The notes under the pieces were generated by a model. That model was not told the origin of the DNA and searched no databases. It saw nothing but the letters and a program-made list of their open reading frames with translations. A DNA stretch of 64,000 nucleotides from Bradyrhizobium yuanmingense (GTDB taxonomy: Bacteria > Pseudomonadota > Alphaproteobacteria > Rhizobiales > Xanthobacteraceae), in assembly GCF_029167105.1 (NCBI RefSeq), contig NZ_JARFML010000026.1:56734-120733 (forward strand), given 5' to 3'. The position numbers were made by a program, and so were the translations under genes. Positions 8,736-17,690 of this stretch are shown here, piece by piece; positions within the stretch are counted from its first letter, which is position 1; the number at the start of each line of letters is the position of its first letter.

Positions 8736-9659
8736 TCAGGCGCCGAGGATGTCGTGGACCTCGAGCGGCTTGTCGACCTGGCTGAACCACTCGGCCCGGT
8801 TGGCCGCGCGGCGGCGGCCGCGCTCGTCGAGCGGGAGCTTGAGCTGGCGGAGCAGGCTCGTCACCTCCTCCCGCGCAGTGAGATGGCCGAGATTGGGCCG
8901 CATACCGAGCGTGGCCTCGTCGATATCATCGAGGGCGGTCAGGCCGCGCGGGAAGAATTCGCGGTACACGACGCGCTCGGCGAAGCCGTCGACGTAGCGG
9001 AAGCCGAGCCGCAGCGACAGATCCTTCAGGCCCTCGGCGACGAGCTGCTTGTTGCGCGAGCCGAGCATGGACAAGCGGTTGCGCACGACGATCCAGTCGG
9101 TGGTCGCGCCGTCGAGCTGGCGTCGCTTGCGCCTGACATCACGCACCATCTCGGCGTAGTGGCTCTCGCCCGTCACTGCGTAAGTCGCGGGATCGACGGT
9201 GCCGAGCACGTCGAAATCGAGGAAGCTGTCGTTGATCGGCGTGACCAGGGTGTCGGCCATCGAATGCGCGAGCCGCATCAGATAGCTGTCGGTGCCGGGC
9301 GTATCGATGACGATGAAGTCGAAGCTGCTCTCGACCGCGGAGACGGCTTCCATGAACTGCTGGAACTCGGAATTCTCGTTCTCGGCAATCTGCATGGTGT
9401 CGCCGAGCTTGATGCAGCGATGCACCGGAAGCTCGAGGTCGAGCTTGGTACGTTGTGCCCAGGCGGACCGGTTGCCGATGTAGCGCGTGAAGCTCTGCTG
9501 GCGGCAGTCGAGGTCGATGGTGGCAACGCGCTGGCCGGCCTTCAGAAGCGCAACGGCGATGTGCAGGGCGGTGGTCGATTTGCCGGAGCCACCCTTCTCG
9601 TTGCCGAGCACGACCACGTGCGCCGAGCCGGATTGGCCTTGGCTAGCCTGCACAAGCAT
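8736..9659 (-). CDS. mipZ: ParA/MipZ-type P-loop ATPase, division-plane positioning
   Basis: MipZ forms a gradient from the chromosome pole and blocks FtsZ assembly away from midcell. The protein has the deviant Walker A box KGGSGKST (residues 22-29 from this start), a Walker B strand FIVIDTPGTD, and the long C-terminal region typical of MipZ rather than plasmid ParA, with no partner parB. I prefer the ATG at 9659 because GAGGA lies seven bases upstream; a GTG at 9674 adds five residues. It is divergent from panC, separated by 283 bases. Confidence 0.82.
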   Translation of the reverse strand: MLVQASQGQSGSAHVVVLGNEKGGSGKSTTALHIAVALLKAGQRVATIDLDCRQQSFTRYIGNRSAWAQRTKLDLELPVHRCIKLGDTMQIAENENSEFQQFMEAVSAVESSFDFIVIDTPGTDSYLMRLAHSMADTLVTPINDSFLDFDVLGTVDPATYAVTGESHYAEMVRDVRRKRRQLDGATTDWIVVRNRLSMLGSRNKQLVAEGLKDLSLRLGFRYVDGFAERVVYREFFPRGLTALDDIDEATLGMRPNLGHLTAREEVTSLLRQLKLPLDERGRRRAANRAEWFSQVDKPLEVHDILGA

Positions 9660-9942
9660 GGCGATCCTCAACACCCCTTGCGAATATCTTCGAGTTGACC
9701 GCGTCAGCGGTCAAGTGAAATGCGTGACAGGTAATGCAAATTGCAATGCGCCGTTCTCACGATGTATCGCGGCGCCGTCTTTCGTCTGTGATCCAGCCCA
9801 CAAATGCCGCGACGTTCTACGCCACCTCGCGCGGGATGCTGTGCCGCATCCGGATGCATGGCGTCCACGATCTCCGCTTGTTAAGGTTAGCCGGCCGGGC
9901 GCGACGCCCGCACCTGCGCCGCTTCCCAATCGCCGAGTCCCG

Positions 9943-10794
9943 ATGTCAGCAAGCCCATTGATCGCCCGCACGGTCCCTGCCCTGCGACGCGCCGTCGACA
10001 ATCTCCGCAAGCGAAAGGCCACGATCGCACTGGTCCCGACCATGGGAGCGCTCCATGACGGGCATGTGTCGCTGGTTCGCCTCGCCAAGCGGCGCGCCAG
10101 CCGCGTCGTGGTGTCGATCTTCGTCAACCCGACCCAGTTCGCTCCGACCGAGGATTTCGGCGCCTATCCGCGCACCTGGAAGGCCGACATCGCCAAGCTG
10201 GCGGCCGAGGACGTCGATATCGTCTGGCACCCGGGCGTCGCGGCCATGTATCCAGAGGGGTTTGCCACCCGCATCGTGCCTGAGGGGCCGGCGCTGGCCG
10301 GCCTCGAGGACCGCTTCCGCCCGCACTTCTTCAGCGGTGTCGCCACCGTCGTCGGCAAGCTGTTCACGCAGTGCCGGCCGGATGTCGCAATCTTCGGCGA
10401 AAAGGATTTCCAGCAATTGCGGGTGGTGACGCAGATGGCGCGCGACCTCGACCTCGGCGTCAAGGTGATCGGCTCCCGCACCGTGCGCGAGCGCGACGGA
10501 CTCGCGATGTCCTCGCGCAACGTCTACCTGTCGCCCGAGGAGCGCCAGACCGCCACTGTCCTCTACCGCGCCATGAGAGAGAGCGCCGGGCGCATCCGTG
10601 CCGGCGATTCGATCGCGCCGGCGATGGCCGGCGGTGCGGAGATGATCAAGGCGGCCGGCTTGGTACTCGACTATTACGAGGTCCGCCATGCCGAGACGCT
10701 GGCACCGGTCACCTCGCGCAAGGACGGCCCCCTGCGGATCCTGGTCGCGGCCAAGCTCGGCACCACCCGGCTGATCGACAATATGGCTGTTTAG
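9943..10794 (+). CDS. panC: Pantothenate synthetase
   Basis: Condenses pantoate and beta-alanine with ATP in coenzyme A biosynthesis. The 283-residue length fits. The nucleotide-binding signature PTMGALHDGHVSL lies near residue 27, followed by IFVNPTQFAP, the GEKDFQQL strand and the RERDGLAMSSRN loop. An open frame extends further upstream, but homology starts only at the ATG at 9943. Its stop overlaps the stop of the opposing DUF1489 gene by four bases. Confidence 0.95.
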   Translation: MSASPLIARTVPALRRAVDNLRKRKATIALVPTMGALHDGHVSLVRLAKRRASRVVVSIFVNPTQFAPTEDFGAYPRTWKADIAKLAAEDVDIVWHPGVAAMYPEGFATRIVPEGPALAGLEDRFRPHFFSGVATVVGKLFTQCRPDVAIFGEKDFQQLRVVTQMARDLDLGVKVIGSRTVRERDGLAMSSRNVYLSPEERQTATVLYRAMRESAGRIRAGDSIAPAMAGGAEMIKAAGLVLDYYEVRHAETLAPVTSRKDGPLRILVAAKLGTTRLIDNMAV

Positions 10795-11231
10795 AGCAGT
10801 CCGAGGTCACGCAGCTCGCGCCGCATCGGCTCCGGCATCGCCGCAATCGAGCCGGCCGCGGACTTGCCGAGATCGGCCGGCACGGAATCGTCGGTCAGAT
10901 AGCGCCAGCCCTGGAACGGGCGCATCAGCCGCGGCGAGACCGAGATCACTTTCGGCTGCATCACGATCCGGCAGCGCCCGATGCCGTCCTTGTCGCGGAA
11001 CGGCTCGATGCCGATGATCTTTTCGCGCGCGGCGATCTCGCCCTTGATCACCCAGTAGAGCGAGCCGCCGGCGAGGATCTCGGCGTCGCGCTTGGGCACC
11101 ATGCGCGTGATGTGGATGTGATGTTGCGGCAGACCCTTCTTCTTGGCGGTCTGCATCCGTTCGGCCACCCACTCCTTCAATTCCTTGACGGAGTCGCAGC
11201 CGACGGCGAGCTTGATCAGATGGAGTGGCAT
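10791..11231 (-). CDS. DUF1489 family protein
   Basis: A 146-residue cytoplasmic protein of the alphaproteobacterial DUF1489 family, function unknown. Characteristic segments are MPLHLIKLAVGC at the N-terminus, the HHIHITRMVPKR strand, and GSLYWVIKGEI followed by a region with RPFQGWRYL. The ATG at 11231 is preferred to a TTG two codons earlier. It is convergent with panC and the two stop codons overlap by four bases. Confidence 0.85.
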   Translation of the reverse strand: MPLHLIKLAVGCDSVKELKEWVAERMQTAKKKGLPQHHIHITRMVPKRDAEILAGGSLYWVIKGEIAAREKIIGIEPFRDKDGIGRCRIVMQPKVISVSPRLMRPFQGWRYLTDDSVPADLGKSAAGSIAAMPEPMRRELRDLGLL

Positions 11232-11273
11232 GCCCAAGCATTAGCCGGGCAACCCAGCATTTGGAATGCCGAT

Positions 11274-12275
11274 CTACTCGTTATCCGCAGGCGCGGGAGC
11301 GGCGGTCGAGGCCGGCGGCGGCGCGAGCGGAACCGGCGCCGCAGGCGCACGCGCAGCCTTTTGGGGCGGCGGCTTCTTCGCAGCCGGCGGGCTCGATGCC
11401 GGAGGCGCTGCGGCCTGTGCGGAGGCTGCGGCCGGCGCGCGCGGTGCTGCCGCCGCATTTGCCGCCGGCGCGGCCTGGCGCGTCGCCGCCGTGGGCTCCG
11501 GATTCATGATGCTCACCGGCGGCGTCGAGGACGCGCTCGGGAACTCGGCATTGGTCGGCCTGCCCGTCGGCATTGACGGCGGCAGTCCGGCGAGGGCGGC
11601 GTTGGCGGGCATCGCCGCTGCGGCTGCTGCGGGCGCGTTCCAGGTCGGCGCATAGCGCGCAACCAGGGTCTCGTAGAGATGGGAAGTCATGTTGGCGGCA
11701 ACCTGCTGCTGGTCGGTCAGCGAGCGGAACGCAGCGCAATCGAACTGCGTGCAGCCGTCGCGCGCCACCAGCACATGTGCAACGAGACCATAACGATCCC
11801 GCTCGAGCGACTTGCGCAACACCTTCATGTCGAGGGTCAGGCTCTTCTCCGCCGTGGCGACATCGCCGAGCCCGGTCAGGCGGTCGATCCTGGCGGCGGT
11901 GTAGGAGACCGCCGCGGCCGCAGCGTCAGGCGCGCCGAACAGCGCCTTCTCGCAGCCGGCGCCAACGGCATCGCCGGCGAGATCGTCGAGACAGGACAGC
12001 GCGGGAAGACTCGCGCTCACCACAGCTTGCGCGCGCGCCTCGGCCGGAGCGGACGGCGCGTCCGGTCCATAGAGACGCATCGTGGCTGCGCCGGCAATCG
12101 CGATGGATAGCAGGGTAATGACGGTCAACGCCCCGTTCGCAACCGATCGGTCGGCGCGCAGCAGCGTGATCAGGAGGATAAATCCGAAGAATCCGGCAGC
12201 CGCCAGCGTCATCCACATCGGGAAGGCCGGCGAGCTCCAGATTTGGTCGAGCGAAGTGGCCCATGCCCAGTTCAT
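11274..12275 (-). CDS. Membrane protein with Ala/Pro-rich C-terminal tail
   Basis: A 333-residue protein without a recognised family. Two membrane segments lie near residues 18-40 and 48-66. A mainly helical middle domain (about 80-215) contains Cys pairs (SCLDDL, GCEKAL, DGCTQFDC) that could form periplasmic disulfides. The last 110 residues are a low-complexity Ala/Pro/Lys tail ending in PADNE. Topology suggests an inner-membrane anchor with a periplasmic domain. Function unknown. Confidence 0.65.
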   Translation of the reverse strand: MNWAWATSLDQIWSSPAFPMWMTLAAAGFFGFILLITLLRADRSVANGALTVITLLSIAIAGAATMRLYGPDAPSAPAEARAQAVVSASLPALSCLDDLAGDAVGAGCEKALFGAPDAAAAAVSYTAARIDRLTGLGDVATAEKSLTLDMKVLRKSLERDRYGLVAHVLVARDGCTQFDCAAFRSLTDQQQVAANMTSHLYETLVARYAPTWNAPAAAAAAMPANAALAGLPPSMPTGRPTNAEFPSASSTPPVSIMNPEPTAATRQAAPAANAAAAPRAPAAASAQAAAPPASSPPAAKKPPPQKAARAPAAPVPLAPPPASTAAPAPADNE

Positions 12276-12426
12276 GCGCGACGTCCCCTCACGCGAGCGA
12301 AGAGCGGATGGTCAAGCGAGCACCGCGAGCCGGCAACTGCCCCCGCCCACCCTTGTGAAGGTAAGCGGGCCTTTTGACGGCGGCAGAGTACAATTCCCGG
12401 GAAGCGCCTATGCACTGACGGCGTCG

Positions 12427-12630
12427 TCAGGAGAGCGCGAGCTGGCTTTCCTTGGCGACGCGCTCGAAGGCTTCGGTCGAGCTTTTGATCCGATACTGGC
12501 AGTCGTCGCCTTCGGTCGGGAGCAGACGGATGACTTCATACGCGCCGCTCGCAGCCGGACGCGCGACATTACTGGCCGTGAACAGGACGCGCGTTCCCAC
12601 GGGGAATTTGTGCTTCAACACCCTCTCCAT
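12427..12630 (-). CDS. Small conserved hypothetical protein
   Basis: A 67-residue basic protein (MERVLKHKFPVGTRVLF) with alternating beta-like segments: VGTRVLFTAS, GAYEVIRLLP and CQYRIKSS. The pattern resembles a small beta-barrel (SH3-like) of the kind found as short conserved proteins in Bradyrhizobium. No catalytic motif is visible and the function is unknown. Confidence 0.6.
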   Translation of the reverse strand: MERVLKHKFPVGTRVLFTASNVARPAASGAYEVIRLLPTEGDDCQYRIKSSTEAFERVAKESQLALS

Positions 12631-12905
12631 TACTCAAACAGCGCCCGCCTCGCCCAGTGTCCCACTGCGAGGGCCGGCCGGAAACCCGGGCGGGTGTATA
12701 GCACGCGTCCGATGCTTTTGGCCAGCGCCATGCCGGCATGGCCCGCGCACAATTTTTGCAGTTATTTCAGGATGATAACGGGACAGCCGGTGGGGCGGTG
12801 ATACCGGCGGAGCTGCTTATTCCGCCGACATGTCGCAGGCCTGTCGCACCCTCCCCCCGATCGGCTGGCGCCCCCGCCGCCGGCCGGCGCCGGTCGGGCT
12901 GCCGC

Positions 12906-13568
12906 TCAGGCATCCTCGAACTTGGCGATGACGAGCGTTTCGGCCAGTCCATCCCGGGTCCATTCCTGGAACGCCGGCAGCGCCATCATGGTCTCCATGT
13001 AGGCCCTGGTGTCTGGCGCCACCTCGATCGCGTAGGTGCGGAAGCGGTGCACGACGGGGGCATACATGGCGTCCGCCGCACCGAAGCGGCCGAACAGGAA
13101 CGGTCCCTGTGCGCCATAGCGGGTGCGGCACTCGCGCCAGATCTCCTCGATGCGCGCGACGTTCGCCTTGGCATCCGCCGACAGCGCCACGGCGCGGATC
13201 GGCCGATGCAGGTTCATGCCGCATTCGTTGCGCAGCGTCACAAAGCCGGAATGCATTTCGGCGCATACCGACCTGGCATGCGCGCGCGCGGCGACGTCGT
13301 CAGGCCAGAGCTTCGCTTCCGGATAGCGCTCGGCGATGTACTCGATGATGGCGAGCGAATCCCACACGGTGACGTCGCCGTCGACCAGCACCGGCACCTT
13401 GCCGGCGCGGCTGAAGGACAGGATCTGCGCCTTGTCGGCGGGATCGTCAGTGTAGAGCGGGATCAGCGTCTCCACGAACGGGATGTCGTTGGCGCGGAGC
13501 GCGAGCCAGGGCCGCATCGACCATGACGAGTAGTTCTTGTTGCCGATCGCGAGTTTCAGCGCAGCCAT
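12906..13568 (-). CDS. Glutathione S-transferase family protein
   Basis: A 220-residue cytoplasmic protein. The N-terminal thioredoxin-like domain opens with KLAIGNKNYSSWSMRPW, where a serine takes the catalytic position, and contains KVPVLVDGD with the cis-Pro and the DSLAIIEYI glutathione-binding segment. The C-terminal half is all-helical. The start at 13568 matches family beginnings; a further 21 codons upstream are unconserved. Substrate unknown; homologues are generic GSTs, sometimes maleylacetoacetate-isomerase-like. Confidence 0.88.
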   Translation of the reverse strand: MAALKLAIGNKNYSSWSMRPWLALRANDIPFVETLIPLYTDDPADKAQILSFSRAGKVPVLVDGDVTVWDSLAIIEYIAERYPEAKLWPDDVAARAHARSVCAEMHSGFVTLRNECGMNLHRPIRAVALSADAKANVARIEEIWRECRTRYGAQGPFLFGRFGAADAMYAPVVHRFRTYAIEVAPDTRAYMETMMALPAFQEWTRDGLAETLVIAKFEDA

Positions 13569-13703
13569 GTCACTGGTCCTTCGTTGAGTCCTGCAGTTGC
13601 AGCCGCTTTTAGCGCCATCGCCTGCCGCCAATCAATCGTTGCTGCGCCCCTTCATGCGTGGCAATCGTTGCGGTCCTTGCCAAGAGACAGACATGAGACC
13701 GAC

Positions 13704-14417
13704 ATGAGCAGGCATTGGGTCGACATTACCGCCGTCGGCTTCTTCATCATCGAATGGCTGGCCTATGCCCTGACGCTGGAGCACTCGGCCTACGGCCGCG
13801 ACAGCCTGTCGGCGCGCATGAACCGTTATCGCGAGGTCTGGGTGCGCCGGCTGCTCGACCGCGAGACGCGGATGGTCGACATGCAGATCATGGCCTCGCT
13901 CCAGAGCGGCACCGCCTTCTTCGCCTCCACCAGCCTGTTCGCGCTCGGCGGCGCGCTGGCGCTGCTGCACGCCACCAACGACGCCATCACGATCCTGAGC
14001 AAGCTGCCGATCGACCTCAGCACCTCGCCGGCGATGTGGGAGCTGAAATGCGTCGGCCTCGTGCTGATCTGCGTCTACGCCTTCTTCAAGTTCGCCTGGG
14101 CCTATCGCCTGTTCAACTATGTCGCCATCCTGTTCGGCGGCATGCCGCCGGCCTCGCAGCGCGACACCCCCGAGGCTGAAGCCCACGTCATCCGCACCTC
14201 CCGCCTGTTCGAATCCGCCGGCCGCCACTTCAACCGCGGTCAGCGCGCCTTCTTCTTCGCGCTCGGCTATCTCGGCTGGTTCGTCAGCCCCTGGGTGCTG
14301 TTCGTGACCACGGCAGCGGTCGTGGTCGTGACCTGGCGGCGGCAGTTCGCGTCCAGCGCCTGGGCCGCGATGGCGCTTGAGGTGGATGGCGAAGAGGTGC
14401 GGAAGCGTGGTCATTGA
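13704..14417 (+). CDS. DUF599 family membrane protein
   Basis: A 237-residue inner-membrane protein with about four spans: 4-22 (WVDITAVGFFIIEWLAYAL), 70-90, 115-137 and 195-215. The motif HSAYGRDSLSARMNRYRE after the first span and the RGQRAFFFALGYLGWF segment are typical of DUF599. The ATG at 13704 is chosen because it places the first membrane span right after the start, as in the family. Function unknown. Confidence 0.8.
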   Translation: MSRHWVDITAVGFFIIEWLAYALTLEHSAYGRDSLSARMNRYREVWVRRLLDRETRMVDMQIMASLQSGTAFFASTSLFALGGALALLHATNDAITILSKLPIDLSTSPAMWELKCVGLVLICVYAFFKFAWAYRLFNYVAILFGGMPPASQRDTPEAEAHVIRTSRLFESAGRHFNRGQRAFFFALGYLGWFVSPWVLFVTTAAVVVVTWRRQFASSAWAAMALEVDGEEVRKRGH

Positions 14418-14438
14418 GGCGGCACTCTCACGTGCACT

Positions 14439-14525
14439 CGTAGGATGGGTAGAGCGAAGCGAAACCCATCACGCATCCTCCTCGCCGAAGCATGATGGGT
14501 TTCGCTTCGCTCTACCCATCCTACG
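14439..14525. repeat. Long REP-like inverted repeat
   Basis: Two perfectly complementary 33-bp arms (14439-14471 and 14493-14525) enclose a 21-base loop. It begins CGTAGGATGGGTAGAGCG. Similar palindromes are scattered between genes in Bradyrhizobium and relatives. It lies right after the DUF599 gene and could act as a transcript-end structure. Confidence 0.85.
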
Positions 14526-14589
14526 GCATCGCAGACATGCCTTCGCGATCTCGCGGCGCATGTCGCCCGAGCTTCGCTTGATCTCGCCG

Positions 14590-15085
14590 CCCTCTTGAGC
14601 CAAGAGGGCGCAGGGAAGACCGGGTGCCGGCGGCACCCGCGGTCCGCTGCGCGAAAGGCACGCGCAGGAAGAACCGCACAGCAGCATACAGGTGAAGCCC
14701 AACACACGGCCTTCCCTGCGCGATGGTCGGACGGCTTATGCCGCGCTCTCCCGGGAGCCGAGTTCTCTCTGGCCTCCCTCGCCTCGCGAATTTGAATGAT
14801 GCAGTCCGCCCGGTTGGGCTCGCTCGCACCTCCGCGAAAGGCTTGACCGTAGCAACGACGGCCAGGACCACACGGTTTTGCCGTACGCACGGCCCGCCAT
14901 TTCGCCGCAGTATTCCCAGCCCTGTCGACGGAGCCGGGAACTTACAAACGAGACGAAGCCTAGCAGCGCCGTTCGTCCGCACGCGGCCGCGAGCTCACAG
15001 GGACTACCCGCCCTGCCCGCACCTCTCATGCCGACGCTGCCGCGTCCACCGCAAGCCCGGCCCGCGACAATGACGACCGCATGAT
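14590..15085. repeat. Dispersed non-coding repeat element
   Basis: About 500 bases between DUF599 and the TolA-like gene with no credible gene; open frames occur in all directions, as in other GC-rich non-coding DNA. The sequence (CAAGAGGGCGCAGGGAAGAC near the left end, CTCCCGGGAGCCGAG, and CGGCCAGGACCACACGG further on) resembles a repeat family I recall from Bradyrhizobium, Nitrobacter and Afipia genomes, where it is often mis-called as short proteins. Identification is from memory and the limits are approximate. Confidence 0.5.
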
Positions 15086-15197
15086 CGCCCCTCGAGATTG
15101 AGCCGGGATGGGCGACACATACGCCATTTCCGAATTTCGGTAAAGCGGAATATTTTTATGCGGACCGATTGACAGAGAAGCGAAACACCCTGCTCTC

Positions 15198-15285
15198 GTA
15201 GCCCGGATGGAGCGCGAGCGTAATCCGGGACAATTCGAGATGCCGGGCGAGCAGCCCGGACTACGCTTTGCTCCATCCGGGCTAC
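15198..15285. repeat. REP-like palindrome
   Basis: Outer arms GTAGCCCGGATGGAGC (15198-15213) and its exact complement (15270-15285) enclose further imperfect pairing around ATCCGGGA and CAGCCCGGA. Typical of a dispersed intergenic palindrome in this bacterial group. Confidence 0.8.
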
Positions 15286-15304
15286 ACGACTACACGACGA
15301 CGCG

Positions 15305-16135
15305 CTATCCGCCGAAATCCTTCGGGCTGAACGGCAGATCCAGCACCTTCCATTCCCCGTACAGATTGGCCGGCAGCATCTTGTAGGGTTGGCAGTTCTG
15401 CAGCGCGCTCGTTGCGGACTTGACGATGGCCACGCCCTTGGCGGACGGCGGCGCCTCGATCAGGATGGGCTCGCGCGCCAGCGTGCCGTCGGTGGCGAAC
15501 ACGGTGCGCAGCTTGACATGGACGTTGTCGGTCGGTGCGACGCCGGGCGGCAGCTTGGCGCAGCCGCGCAAGTGACGGCGAAGCTCCGCGATGACCTCGG
15601 GCGGAAGCTTCGCAGCGATTGAATCGTTGGCATCGCCGCCGTCATCCTTGGCGCCTTTCGGCTCGACCGGCAATTCGGGCGGCAAGCCCAGCATGACCCC
15701 GTACTTGATGGTGACGTCCGGTTGCGGCGTCTGATAGGCTGGCGGCGGCGCGGCCGGCGGCGGCGGCTGCGCGTTGGCCTCACGCTGCTTCGAGGCCTGC
15801 GGCTGCTTCTGCTGCGGCTCAGGCGAGGCCTGCTGTGACGGCGATGGTGCTGCCGCCTGCGGCCTGGCCGCAGGCTTCGATGCTTCCGCCTTATCCGGCT
15901 TCGGCAACTTCAGATCGGGGAGCGGCTCCGGCGGCTTCGCCTCTTCCCTCTTCTCCTCGGCCTTGGTTTCCTCCTGCGTCACCTGCTCCGGCGTGACGAT
16001 GTCGACCGCGACGGTTTCGGGCGGCTGGCTATGAAATGGACGGACCTCGCTGATCACGATGATCAGCGCCACCAGCGTCAGATGGGCGATTGCCGAGGCG
16101 GCAATGTCCGTCCGTATGATCTTCCCCAGTTCCAT
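15305..16135 (-). CDS. TolA/TonB-like cell-envelope protein
   Basis: A 276-residue protein with one N-terminal membrane span (about 9-30), a long periplasmic linker rich in Pro, Glu, Lys, Ala and Gln (about 45-150), and a C-terminal domain (about 190-276) with RGCAKLPPGV and VHVKLRTVFATDGTL resembling the TonB-C/TolA-C fold. Such proteins link the inner membrane to outer-membrane or cell-wall partners. The ATG at 16135 (MELGKIIRTD) places the span correctly; a longer frame to 16210 is not needed. No tolB/pal neighbours, so it is an extra, not the main tol locus. Confidence 0.72.
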   Translation of the reverse strand: MELGKIIRTDIAASAIAHLTLVALIIVISEVRPFHSQPPETVAVDIVTPEQVTQEETKAEEKREEAKPPEPLPDLKLPKPDKAEASKPAARPQAAAPSPSQQASPEPQQKQPQASKQREANAQPPPPAAPPPAYQTPQPDVTIKYGVMLGLPPELPVEPKGAKDDGGDANDSIAAKLPPEVIAELRRHLRGCAKLPPGVAPTDNVHVKLRTVFATDGTLAREPILIEAPPSAKGVAIVKSATSALQNCQPYKMLPANLYGEWKVLDLPFSPKDFGG

Positions 16136-16184
16136 CGACCGATCTTGGGTTGCCGCCGCGGTCCTAGCATACCCCGGGTCCCTC

Positions 16185-17003
16185 TCAATCCCATTTCGGG
16201 GCGAAGCCAAAGTCGGTCAGGCGTCCCTTCGGATTGGCGAGCGCGGCGATCCGGTCCATCTCGTCTTCCGACAGCTCGAAATCGAAGATCTCGATGTTCT
16301 CCGACAGGCGCTCGATGCGCGAGGTGCGCGGGATCGCAGCGACATTCTGCTGCACCAGCCAGCGCAGGCAGACCTGCGCGGCCGTCTTGCGATGGACGCG
16401 ACCGATCTCGGCCAGCGTCTGGTCGGACTTGATTCGGCCCTTGGCGATCGGGCTGTAGGCGACGAGGGCAAGGCCATGCTGGTCGCAGGCCGCCCTCACC
16501 TTCGCCTGATCGAGATAGGGGTGATACTCGACCTGGTTGCAGACCAGCGGCTCCGCCGACAGCGTGACCGCCTGCTCGATCAGTGCCACGGTGAAATTGG
16601 AGACGCCGATGTGGCGGGTCAGGCCCATCGTCTTCGCATGCGAGAGCGCGCCCAGCGTCTCCACGAGCGGCACATGAGGATTGGGCCAGTGCAGCAACAA
16701 CAGATCGACCGAGGGAAGCCGCAGACGAGCGAGGCTCTCCTTCACCGAGCGTTCGAGATCATGGGGTGCGAAATGGTTGGTCCAGACCTTGGTGGTGAGG
16801 AATACGTCGTCGCGGCGCACGCCGGAGGCGCGCAAGCCGTCGCCGACCTCGCGCTCATTGTCGTAGACCTGCGCGGTGTCGATATGGCGATAGCCGAGCC
16901 GTAGCGCCTGCTCGACCACGCGCGCAGCCGGCCTTCCGCTCAGCTCCCAGGTCCCGAGACCGATCGCCGGAATCCTTGCGCCATTGGCCTCGACGAACAG
17001 CAT
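16185..17003 (-). CDS. Aldo/keto reductase (DkgB-like)
   Basis: A 272-residue NADPH-dependent oxidoreductase of the TIM-barrel AKR family. The catalytic tetrad is intact: Asp42, Tyr47, Lys72 and His105. The signatures GYRHIDTAQVYDNE and IGVSNF are present, and the C-terminal IPRTSRIERLSENIE forms the NADPH phosphate site. Closest general type is 2,5-diketo-D-gluconate reductase B. The true substrate cannot be inferred. Confidence 0.9.
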   Translation of the reverse strand: MLFVEANGARIPAIGLGTWELSGRPAARVVEQALRLGYRHIDTAQVYDNEREVGDGLRASGVRRDDVFLTTKVWTNHFAPHDLERSVKESLARLRLPSVDLLLLHWPNPHVPLVETLGALSHAKTMGLTRHIGVSNFTVALIEQAVTLSAEPLVCNQVEYHPYLDQAKVRAACDQHGLALVAYSPIAKGRIKSDQTLAEIGRVHRKTAAQVCLRWLVQQNVAAIPRTSRIERLSENIEIFDFELSEDEMDRIAALANPKGRLTDFGFAPKWD

Positions 17004-17124
17004 GAGGAATCCTCTTCCGTTGCGACAGCCCCAGACGTCATTATGGACCCGGTCGATGATGCTGCCAACGGAAGCCGCGGCAGCCTGGCGGGAAATTCGA
17101 TGCAGGCCTAACGGGAGGTTGTGC

Positions 17125-17176
17125 GTCAGGCCTTGGTGTCAGGCCTTGGCGTCAGGTCTTGGCGTCAGGCCTTGGC
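17125..17176. repeat. Four tandem 13-bp repeats
   Basis: Four copies of GTCAGGCCTTGGC (with one-base variants in copies 1 and 3) run head to tail. The stop codon of the XRE-family gene lies in the fourth copy, so the array forms the gene's very end and its immediate downstream region. Confidence 0.85.
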
Positions 17177-17482
17177 GAGCGCCTGGAACACCGTGTCGGG
17201 GGCATGCGCGATCACCGTGAGCAGTGCGCGGGCCGGGCCGCGCGGGGCGCGTTTGCCCTGCTCCCAGTTGCGGATGGTCTCGACGGGAACGCCGAGCCTG
17301 GCGGCGAACTCTATCTGGGTCAGGCAGGCGCGCCGGCGCAGGTCGCGCACCGCGAGCGGGCCGGTGTCAGCCGGCGCCGCATTGGCCGTCGGCTGAACCG
17401 AAAGCGGCTGGACCGGAAATTCCTGCCCATCCCGCAATTCGACGATCCGTCCGTCCGCCTTCAGCCGCAGCCGCATGCCCAT
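17165..17482 (-). CDS. XRE-family helix-turn-helix regulator
   Basis: A 105-residue DNA-binding protein. Residues 1-40 form a small N-terminal domain (RLRLKADGRIVELRDGQEF), and residues 47-100 an XRE-type HTH with CLTQIEFAARLGVPVETIRNWEQG, close to antitoxin-like regulators of the HigA2/MqsA type. No toxin gene is adjacent on either side, so it is probably an orphan regulator. Its last codon and stop lie in a 13-bp tandem repeat. Confidence 0.78.
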   Translation of the reverse strand: MGMRLRLKADGRIVELRDGQEFPVQPLSVQPTANAAPADTGPLAVRDLRRRACLTQIEFAARLGVPVETIRNWEQGKRAPRGPARALLTVIAHAPDTVFQALAKA

Positions 17483-17581
17483 TCCCCCAAGCAGAGGCGA
17501 TGATGCGGCAGGTCGCTTAAAGTCGGATTAAAGACGCAGCGCAGTCGCGGCACGAGGGTTAGAGTGCCCCGCCGCCTCCCC

Positions 17582-17668
17582 CGTCATTGCGAGGAGCCCT
17601 TGCGACGAAGCAATCCAGGATCTTTCCGCGGAGGGATTCTGGATTGCTTCGCTGCGCTCGCAATGACG
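17582..17668. repeat. REP-like inverted repeat between two genes
   Basis: Outer arms CGTCATTGCGAG / CTCGCAATGACG and inner arms GAAGCAATCCAG / CTGGATTGCTTC form a nested hairpin. It sits between the XRE gene and the 3' end of mgtE and is the well-known alphaproteobacterial palindrome type. Confidence 0.85.
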
Positions 17669-17690
17669 TGGAGAGAGCGTGCGCCGTTCG

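Noticed and set aside
14411..14890. Several 60-160-codon frames in the gap after DUF599
   Set aside because: They overlap the inverted repeat and a dispersed non-coding element, occur on both strands, and have no domain or ribosome site.
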